Part shown: positions 1 through 10,200 of the stretch, piece after piece
How positions within the stretch are numbered: the first letter of the stretch is position 1
Layout: every line of letters starts with the position of its first letter
Assembly (NCBI GenBank): GCA_030153045.1
Contig: JASLID010000021.1
Span: 1 to 22,422 of the forward strand
Reading direction: 5' to 3'
Length of the DNA stretch: 22,422 bases
DNA from: Flavobacterium sp.
GTDB taxonomy: Bacteria > Bacteroidota > Bacteroidia > Flavobacteriales > Flavobacteriaceae
The notes under the pieces: generated by a model
Seen by the model: the letters and a program-made list of their open reading frames with translations, nothing else
The model's database searches: none
What the model was told of the DNA's origin: nothing
Translations under genes and position numbers: made by a program

Positions 1-167
1 AAAGAGCACGTTTAGAAGCAGAACGTTTACGTAAAGAACAAGAAGCAGAAGCTGCTAAAGCGAAAGCAGAAGCAGATGCTCGTGCCAAAGCTGAAGCAGA
101 CCAACTAAAAGCGGATCAAGAAAGAGCACGTTTAGAAGCAGAACGTTTGCGTAAAGAACAAGAAGCA
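1..167 (+). repeat. In-frame direct repeat, 120-bp period, inside the coiled-coil gene
   Basis: Bases 1-47 recur at 121-167 with a single difference (A at 29, G at 149). Each copy encodes RARLEAERLRKEQEA. A third, diverged copy of the RLRKEQEA core lies at about 203-226. The 40-residue period keeps the frame, so copy number can change without breaking the gene. More copies probably lie upstream of the window edge. Confidence 0.85.
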
Positions 168-1175
168 AACGATGCCAAAGCAAAAGCTGATGCTGAAGCC
201 GAACGTTTACGTAAAGAACAAGAGGCTAATGAAGCTAAAGCCAGAGAAGAGCAAGAAAGATTAAGAAAAGAAGCGGAAGAAAAAGCAAGACTTGATGCAT
301 TAAAAACAGCTGAAGATAAAGAGTTAGACAACTTAAGTCAAGTAATTGACGATTCTAAGAAAAACCAATCTGAATCTTTAAGTAAGTTCGAGTCTATTGT
401 AGAAACTAAAGAAAAAGAATTATTAGAACTTAGAAGAGTAAATGACTTGTCAGATCAAGGTATTGCCACAGAAGTTAAAGAGTATCAAAGTACAGCAGGC
501 GCAAACAGAGCACTTGACGCTTTGAAAGCTGAAATCGCGCAAAACAAAAAAGATCAAGAAAGATTCTTACAAGAATACCAAAACCTTGCAGCGGAACGTT
601 TGAAAAAAGTGCCAAACAAAAACGATCTCTTGAATCAGAGCTATGTTAAAACAATTGAAAAATTAAAAGCTGAAAAAGCATTGTCTGATAAGAAAAATGA
701 TGATTTGTTAGCTAAGCTTGAAAAAATTAAAGAAGATACCGAAGTGGAGAAAAAACGTAGAATCAAACGTGCCCAATTCGATAACTCTCAAGCTAAATAT
801 CAAAATGACAGACAAGCTCTAAGTCAAATTAAAGCAACAACAACACCAACAGGTCAAACTTATCAACCTACTGATTTTGATTATGGTGATGATGATCAGT
901 CAAATATGCAAATTGTTAAAAACGTTGAAAATATTGAGCCAGGATTCTACCTAGTGGTAGCGGTTCATAAAGATGAAGCAAGACGTGACGCTTTCTTGAA
1001 AAAAGCAATTCAAGCAGGTCAAACAAACATAGACTTCTTCTATAATGTTGCAACAAGTACATATTATATTTACTATCAAAAACACTCTGAAATTCAAGAT
1101 GCAACAACAGCATTAGAAGCTAAGGGTAATAAGCCTTTTAACGGAAAAATGGTAATTGTTAAAGTGGAAAAATGA
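1..1175 (+). CDS. sprD: SprD-like coiled-coil gliding motility protein, C-terminal part (gene enters from the left edge)
   Basis: The frame is open from the window edge (first whole codon at base 3) to TGA at 1173-1175, so the 5' end lies outside. A TTG at 147 is an internal leucine of a repeat, not a start. The first 100 or so visible residues are charged, Ala/Glu/Lys/Arg-rich heptad-like sequence with repeated RLRKEQEA units, clearly coiled coil. A further helical region runs to about base 800. The last 80 or so residues (from about base 925, NIEPGFYLVVAV) form a compact alpha/beta domain that looks like an SPOR-type fold and ends in MVIVKVEK. The next gene starts 94 bp downstream and is a SprB-type adhesin. 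In F. johnsoniae sprD sits directly upstream of sprB in one operon and assists SprB function, so the sprD call rests mainly on position plus architecture. The SPOR assignment is my inference from pattern; the N-terminal domain is not visible. Confidence 0.62.
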   Translation, partial: RARLEAERLRKEQEAEAAKAKAEADARAKAEADQLKADQERARLEAERLRKEQEANDAKAKADAEAERLRKEQEANEAKAREEQERLRKEAEEKARLDALKTAEDKELDNLSQVIDDSKKNQSESLSKFESIVETKEKELLELRRVNDLSDQGIATEVKEYQSTAGANRALDALKAEIAQNKKDQERFLQEYQNLAAERLKKVPNKNDLLNQSYVKTIEKLKAEKALSDKKNDDLLAKLEKIKEDTEVEKKRRIKRAQFDNSQAKYQNDRQALSQIKATTTPTGQTYQPTDFDYGDDDQSNMQIVKNVENIEPGFYLVVAVHKDEARRDAFLKKAIQAGQTNIDFFYNVATSTYYIYYQKHSEIQDATTALEAKGNKPFNGKMVIVKVEK

Positions 1176-1269
1176 TAAAACATAAAACAGTATTAGAATA
1201 AATAGCATAAATTAAGTTGAGATATTTAAAAAAAATATAACTTTATAGCCCATTTAAAATCAGCCCCCT

Positions 1270-4200
1270 ATGAGATTAAAACACTACCTAATGTTATTTT
1301 TGCTTTTAGTAAATATACTAAATGCATACAGTCAAACTGTGGAGCCTTTTGTGCCTGCAAGATATACTGATAGAATAAAAGGAGATATTTTAATGATTGG
1401 TAATAATGTTTTAAGCATACACCAATCAAATGAATACAATACAGTAGGAAATCCCTCTACAGCCAATGATGACATCGATATGGTATATGTTGATGTTGAT
1501 GGAGACGCCTCTACATTTTCTTCGAGTAGTGCTATTATGCAAGTGCCTAACACAAGTAGAGATTGTTATAAAATTGTATACGCAGCTTTGTATTGGTCTG
1601 GTACATATAGAACAGGTGATAGAAGTCAACTAAACCAAGTAAGATTTAAAACACCAGGATCTTCTACCTATACTAATATTACAGGATCGATCATTTATGA
1701 TGAAGGTGTTAGTGATTTATTAACGAATGATTGTTTACCTTATGCTGCTTTTGCAGATGTAACTAGTCTAATAAACCCTACGAATGCAGAAGGAAATTAT
1801 ACAGTTGCAGATGTTCGTGCAAGTTTGGGTGATAATTCTAGTTGCCCCGGAGGTAATTCTGCAGGATGGAATTTATTTTTAGTTTACTCAGATCCGAAAT
1901 TACCAGGAAAATTTATAACAACTTTTGATGGATTTGCAGGAATTCAAAATGGAGAAACATTAAATATACCCGTAAGTGGTTTTCAATCTAATCCAGCTGG
2001 AAATGTAAATGCAAAATTAGCATTTGCTGCTTTAGAAGGAGATAATAAACTTTCGGGAGATGGTATGCAAATTAGAGGAACTACACCAGCATTACCTGTA
2101 ATTGGTTTTTCTAATGTTACAGCACCTTCAAGAACCACAACAAATTTTTTTAATAGTAGTATTTCAGATGTAAGTGGTAACTCTAGTGGGAGAACACCTA
2201 ATAGTCAAAACACTTTAGGTTTTGATGCTGGTATTACAGATATTGCAAATCCAGCAAGAAGTGTTTTAAGAAATAATGAGACAGATGCCGAAGTTAGAAT
2301 ATATACAAATCAAGATAAATATTACTTATATTTTCTAGCCTTTTCAATTGAAATTATTGAACCGGAAATCTTAATGACTAAAGCGGTTCAAAATTTAGCT
2401 GGTCAAGATATAGGTAACCAAAACGTAACACTTTGTCAAGAATTAAATTATGTAATTGCATTTGATAATATTGGTAATGATGATGCCGAAGGAGTTACTG
2501 GGCAGGCTTTACCACCTGGTGGAGTTGGTTTAGGAAGTGATTATGTATTAATTAGAGATGTTTTACCTATTAATACTACATTAGTTAGTATAGATACTTC
2601 AAATGTTCCTGGTACAATTATTGTTAATTCGCCAGCAGGAACATTAAATATTTATGTTCCTAAAACTTATCTTACTTCTAACGAAACAAGACATTTTGTA
2701 ACGATAAGAGTAAAAATTGCGTGTTCATGTGCAGAATTAACGACTGCCTGTTCCAATTTAATTGTCAACCAGGCTTTTATAACTTATCAAGGGGTAATTA
2801 GTGATATTGTTATTTCAAACGACCCAAGTTCGGCAACTTACAATTTAGCCTGTTTGAGTGGTAATGCTGATTCAACCAATTTTCTGGTTGGCTTAGACAC
2901 CTGTGTTTTTAACACAGATGTAATTATTTGTGGTACAAATGCAACATTAACTGCAGGATCTGGATACGATAATTATGTATGGACAGGTCCGGCAGGGGCA
3001 ACTTTTGTTCCGAATAATACCAGCCAAACCGTTACGGTTAATATGTTAGGAACTTATACGGTGAATGGAACGGATGCGCAATGTCGTCCAATTAGACAAA
3101 TTTTTAATGTCATTCAATTTGGAGCAGGTATAACAAATCCTATTATTCCTTATGACGAAAATCCAACCCCAGTAATTTGTACGGATAACGGTGAACGACT
3201 TCCGTATATCTTTTTATGTGGAAGTGGAGATTCTCAGCTATTACAAACCAACATTACCGATGCCATAAGTGTTCAGTGGTTTTTATATAATCCTGCCTTG
3301 GCAGGCTGTGGCCCTTATCCAGCTACCAATTGTCCGGTAACCAATGCCGCGTGTTGGACCAATCAAGTCGGTACAGGAACAAATTATACCGTTACTGCTG
3401 CAGGAATGTATAGTGTTGTTTTTACTTTCCCTGGAGGATGTACTAGAACATTTTATTTTAACGTGTACCAAAACTTATTGGATCCTCAAATTGTTAAAGA
3501 AGACATTATTTGTGGAAACCCAGGAAGTATAACAGTTACAAACGTATCCGGTTCAGGATATGAATATCAATTGTTGAATGGTGCTGTTGTAGTGTTCCCT
3601 TGGCAAGCAAATAATATTTTTACACCAATTAATGCAGCAGGTACCTATACCGTACAAGTGAGACCGACAACATTTAGTGGGGGTTGTGTCTTCAGCGTTC
3701 CAAATATTGGTATTCAAGTATTAGATGTGACTGTAAGCGCTATAGTAACACAACCTTTGTGTTTTGGCGAACAAGGCTCTGTTAACATTCAAATAACAGG
3801 AGTGCCAGGTCAATACTATTATACGCTTCATCAAGGGACTATTGCAGGACCAATAGTGGGCTCGGTTGGACCTACAAATAGTACATTTAATATCTTTAGT
3901 AATTTAACTCCAGGGCAAACCTATACATGGGAAACACACACCGATGATGGCTGTCCTCGTACAGGAACATTTACAATAAACAACCCATCACAATTAGTAG
4001 TTACTTCTTCAATAACAAGACCACTAACAAATTGCGGTGACGGTGAAATTACTGTTAACACTACAGGAGGGACACCACCTTATTATTATTATTTAAATTC
4101 AGCTCCTCCCGCTCCGTTTATTGCAAATGGAGTATCATCAGTTGTTATTCCTGTACCTTCACCAGGTGGTACATATACCATAACAGTCTATGACGCAAAT

Positions 4201-7200
4201 AACTGTATTGGCACTACCCAACAAGTTATTACAGCTACATTGCCACCAGTTTATACAGTAAGCCATACCGATATTTTATGTGCTAGTGCTCCAAATGCTG
4301 GAACTATCACATTTAATGTAACCAATGCAAATGGTAATACATTAATGTTCAGTATAAATGGCGGTACAACATGGCAAGCTAGTCCTGTATTTACAAACCT
4401 ACCAGCAGGTAGCTACAATACTATGGTGCAATACACCATTGGTACTGCGGTTTGTACTTCTGCAGTGCAAGTAATTGTAATAGACCCAGCGAATCCTTTA
4501 GCAGCAACAGCGGCAATTTCAACGGCTTATACTTGTACAAGTGCAGGAGCCATAACTGTTACAGTAACAGCAAATGGAGCAGGAGGATTACAATATAGTT
4601 TAGACGGAATAACATGGCAAGCAAGCCCAATATTTACGCCTTTAACAGCAGGAACTTATACAGTATTTGTAAGAGATGTGAATGGTTGTACAATAACCAT
4701 AGCACCTTCATTAACTATAGTGCCTTTAACACCACCAACCGATTTATCGTTTAGTGCTACACCACTAACCTGTCCTACAAATGTTTCTACCGTAACGGTA
4801 ACAGCAACAGGAGGTTCGGCACCATTAAATTATCAAATTACAGCTCCAATTGTAGTAAACAATGGTAACAATAATGTATTTACCAATCTAGCACCAAACA
4901 CATATACGTTTTTAGTGACTGATGCTAAAAATTGTACGTATTCAGAAACCTTTACAATAGCTCCTTTGACTCCATTTGTACTTACCCCTACAGTAGTAAG
5001 TAATGTGGTGTGTTTTGGAAGTTCAACAGGTGTAATTCGATTTACAGTTTCAGGATATGCACCTACCTATAATTATACAGTTACAGGTCCAGGAGGTTAT
5101 TCTCAATCAGCGACTGGAGTATCTGCAAGTACAGTAACTTTACCAGCTGGTCCAGCAGGAAGTTATACTATAACAGTCACTAATCCTGTAACAAATTGTC
5201 AAGACTCAGAAGTAGTTACCATATTAGGTCCATCGGCAGCTTTAACAGCGAATGTTGTTACAACTCCTGTAACTTGTGCTGGTTTAGGAACCATTACAGT
5301 AAACGCATCAGGCGGATGGGGTGGTTATGTGTATACTATTGCACCACCAGCAGGAAATTTATCAGGGAATGTATTTAGCAACGTTCCAGCAGGAAGTTAT
5401 GTTATTACAACTACCGATGCTAACGGATGTCAGGTGACTAACAATGTTACTTTCACAGCACCGACCATGCCTATATTAACACTGTCATCATCACCAGCAT
5501 CTGATTTTTGTTTTGACAGCGGTAATCAAGCGACTTTAGTGGTTACGGCTTCCAATGGAGTAGCACCATATAGTTTTAGTATAAACGGAGGAGCTTATGT
5601 TCTAAGTAATACTCCGGTTAATAGCCATACATTTAGTAATTTAGTACCAGGCTCTTATATAATTTCAGTGAGAGATGCCTATGGGTGTACTAATTCCGTT
5701 GTGTTTTCACAAACAATAAACCCACAGTTAACCGCAAATATTGTTTTAACAAAAGATTTTGATTGTACAGCTTCTTCTGGTGCAACCATAATAGGAAACA
5801 TCTTTAATGGTTATCCTGCTTATCAAGAGTATTTGGTTAGTTATAACGGAGGAGCATATGTATCACTAGGAGCCCCTACTGGCTCTACATTTACTTATAC
5901 AGTACCAACAACGAATCCAGGAACTTATCAATTTCAAGTAAGAGATTTAAGAGGGTGTATTGCTTACACAAATATTATTACGATTAGTCCATTATCATTA
6001 CCTGTATTAACAGTAACACCAGCGACTCAAATGTTGTCTTGTTACGGAGATTCTACAGGAGTAATTAATGTTTCAATCGCAGGAGGTAACCCTACATTTA
6101 CAGTAACGGTAGTTAATACAACTACAGGAGTAAATTACGGTACACAAACAACCGGATTACCGGCAGGAAATTATACCATTACGGTTGTAGATTCTAAATC
6201 GTGTAGTGATACAGAAAATGTAGTAATCAATCAACCTCTGCAATTAACATTTACACCAGCAATTTCACCAATTACATGTAATCCAGTTGGTGGTTATACA
6301 TTAGGGCAAATTTGTGCTAATGCGGTAAGTGGCGGTACACCTCCATTTACGTATACCTTAGTGGATTTAACTGGGGGTACTCCCAACCAAGTATTTGGAC
6401 CTACTGCGGCTACTAGCCATTGTTTTACAGGAGTAGATTTTGGTATCTATGATATATTTGTAACTGACGCAAATGGATGTACACATGTTGTTTCTAACCA
6501 AGTGATGTCTAATCCACCAAGTGATTTAACGTTTGTGGTAAATCCTACAATACCTTCTTGTGCAGCAGGGGCGACTATAGATGTAACTTTGGTTGGAGCT
6601 ATTGGGGCCGGACCATTTCAATTTGGTATTGTAAACTTAACTGCTTTCCCATGGTCAAGTTCATTTGTAAATGCAAGTAACCCTCCTTTCCAACATCAAT
6701 TTACAGGATTGACACCAGGTACTTTCTACACAATTGTGGTTAGAGACATGACAACAGGTTGTTATTATTTTGAACCTGTAAATTCTCCAACACCTACAAA
6801 CTCGACTTTAAATCCTACTTACACACCTAATAATGTTACGTGTCGAGGTGCCAATGATGGTTCGATTACCATTACAGGAATATCAGGAATTCATCCTAGC
6901 ACAACTTCGATACAGTATACAATTAATTATTCTCCATCGAATGTGCCAATAAGCATGCCGGTTCCTCATGGTACTATAGTTTTACCAGCTGTTTTTCCAA
7001 TTACAATTGGAGGAGCATTAACACCTGGAACCTATAATATTCATTTTACAGAAATTGGAGGTCCAGCCATTTCTGGTTGTGGTATTACAACCGCACCTTT
7101 CGTAATTTCACAATCGGCTACCATTTTATCATTAACAGCTTCAGCTACTAACGATAATTGTAATGTAAATGCAGGTGTAATTACTGCAGTTGCATCTGGA

Positions 7201-10200
7201 GGAACAGCGCCATATACCTATCAATATTTAGCCTGTGGAAGTCCAGCACCACTTGCTTCTTCAGTTTTATGGGGACCATCTAATATAGCGAATGTAGAAA
7301 GTGGTTGTTATGATGTTTATGTGAAAGATGCCAATGGTTGTATTCGAACTGTACCAGTTACGGTCTTATTAGATCCAACACCTGCAATAACAGCAACTAT
7401 TGTTAATGCTTGTGTGGCACAAGGAACATATCAAATCACGGTTAATCTATCGTCACCAGGGGTTGCTCCATACATGTTAAGTATCAATAATGGTGCTTAT
7501 CAGTTGGTTACTTTCCCTTACACTATTTCAGGATTGTCTTCTGGAGTGTATAGTTTTGAAGTAATCGATAGAAACGGATGTGGTAATAACGGTACGCCAA
7601 TTAGTGTGACTATTTTAGCACCACTATCAGCATCTGCTACCTTCACAACGCAACCTACTTGTAACACCACAAGTGGTACAATTACGGCTGTGGCTACTGG
7701 AGGTTCTGGAAACTATACTTATACACTGGGCGCAACAACCAACGCAACGGGCGTGTTTACAGGAATGGCACCAGGAACATATACAATTAATATTCTTGAT
7801 ACTACCACAACGTGTACAACTACCGCTACAGTTACTTTAGCTGCCGCAATTGTACCTTCGTTTACATTGGCTCAAACGCCTGTACTTTGTGCTGGCGATA
7901 GTAATGGTTCAATTACCGTAACATTATTAGCCGGTAATACAGATGTTCCTTATACTTATGAAATTATTGCTGGACCAGTAATTGTGCCAGCTCAACCGAG
8001 TAATGTGTTTAGTAATTTGCCAGCAGGAAATTATACAGTTCAGGTAAATTCAGGTAGAGGTTGTATTAATACGACTTCAATAATTGTTGGAACGCCGTTA
8101 GCTTTAACCGGTACAGCAACATTGCCAAACCCATTATATACTTGTACGAATAATGTTGTAAATACAATTGCAGTTCAAATAAATGTTACTCCTGGAACAG
8201 GAACCGCTCCTTATACCTATAGTATTAATGGCGTTAATTTCTTTAGTACGAATGTGTTTAACATAGCTGGAAGTACAACAGGACCAGTTACCGTGAACTA
8301 TCAGATAAAAGATAATAACGGATGTATTTTTAATGGAAACATTGTTATCCCTCAAATCGTTCTTATCTCAGCAACGGTAACTCAAACACAACAAATAAAC
8401 TGTATCAATACAGGTGAAATCGTAACGATTAATGCTGTAGGTGGTTCAGGAACTTATTCTTATGTTTCTTTACCTCAACCGGGTGGCGCTCCAAATGTAG
8501 TTGCTGGACCAGGTGCAAATCAATTTACGATTACTGCACCAGGTACATATTACTTCAGTGTAATTGATACCGTTACAGGATGTCATTTTGATACTACAGC
8601 TTATTTAGTGCCTGTATTCAATACGATAGATGTGGTTGCAACAGCAACGAAACCTGTCACTTGTTTTGGAGGTACGGATGGTGAATTGACCTTTAGCGTT
8701 TCAGGCTACACAGGACCATTTACTTACGATGTTTTAAATTCATCGAATGTATCTGTATTTAATGGTGCAGGAAATGCTCCAGCAGCAAATGTTTTAGTAA
8801 CAGGATTAGCTGCAGGTTCTTACACAATTCAAGTGGTTGAAACGGCAAATCCTAGATGTACTGAGGTTTCTAATTCTGTAACTATACTTTCTCCTTCGGC
8901 AGCATTAACTATTTCTGCTTCTGAAGTTGCAAATGTTACTTGTGATAACAATAGAGGTATTATTGTGGCAACTGCTACTGGTGGTTGGACAACAACACCA
9001 TACACCTATACACTTAATCCTGGTGCAGTTACGAATACAACAGGGGTATTTACAGGCTTATCCGGAACTACTGTTTACACAATCACTGTGACTGATGCAT
9101 TAGGTTGTACAGTTCCAGCTAGTGTAACACTAACACGTCCTACTCAAATTACTGCTAATCCAATTGCGAATGTGCAGTTGACATGCTTTGGCGTAAATAA
9201 TGGAACAATTACAGTAACAGGCGTAACAGGTGGTCAAAATAGTCCTACCGATTATGTATACACGTTAACGTATCCTGATGGAAGTGTTTCTGGACCTCAG
9301 GCATCGCCTACATTTAACAATTTAAGTCCAGGTAATTACTCTGTAGTAGTTAATGATCCATACAACTGTTTATCGGCTCCTATACCATTTACGGTATTAC
9401 CAGCCAATCAAATTGTTGCTTCACTTTCTAAAGTGCCAAATTCACAAGTTTGTGATACAAGTCAAGAGCAGTTAGTATTGTCTGCATCTGGTGGAACAGG
9501 AATATTTTTCTATAGTTTATCACCTACTGGACCTTGGACTCCATTGGTACCTAATCCTTTGAACTTAGGATTATTGCCAGCAGGAACTCATACCTATTAT
9601 GTAATAGATTCTAATAACTGTACGGCAGTTGTTTCCAATACAGTTGTTATAGATACACTAAATCCATTAACATTAGTAATATTACCTATTACCGATACTA
9701 CTTTAGATTGTAGTTATGATTTAGGAAGTATTTATGCGGAAGCATCTGGTGGAGAAGGAGCTTACACCTATACCTTATTACCAGGAGGTGCTACGAATAC
9801 CACTGGTATTTTTAACGGCCTTGGCGTAGGTAATTATACTGTACAAGTAACTAGCGGTGATTGTACGATGGTTCAAGCACCTGTAACAATTACGGCTCCT
9901 CTAGAATTATTAGTTACTGCAGTGGCTCACAACACAAAATGTTCGTATAGTAATGATGGAGACATTGTGATTACACTTACAGGTGTGGATGGAAGACAAA
10001 TTCAGTACGAATTAATTTCTAGTGATGGTGTGTATACTGGATCACAATCCTTTGACATCCCAGATCCAAGTGTTCCTTTCACTATTCCTAATTTAGGACC
10101 AGGAACGTATACTTTAAATGTACATACGGTACCTAGTAACTGTGGACCTGGTATTATTACTCCGTTAGTTATTACGCGACCAGCACCAATAACTTTCACT

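Noticed and set aside
147..149. TTG at 147 as the start of the first gene
   Set aside because: The frame is open to the window edge and the TTG is the leucine of a repeated RLRKEQEA unit, so it is internal to a longer gene.
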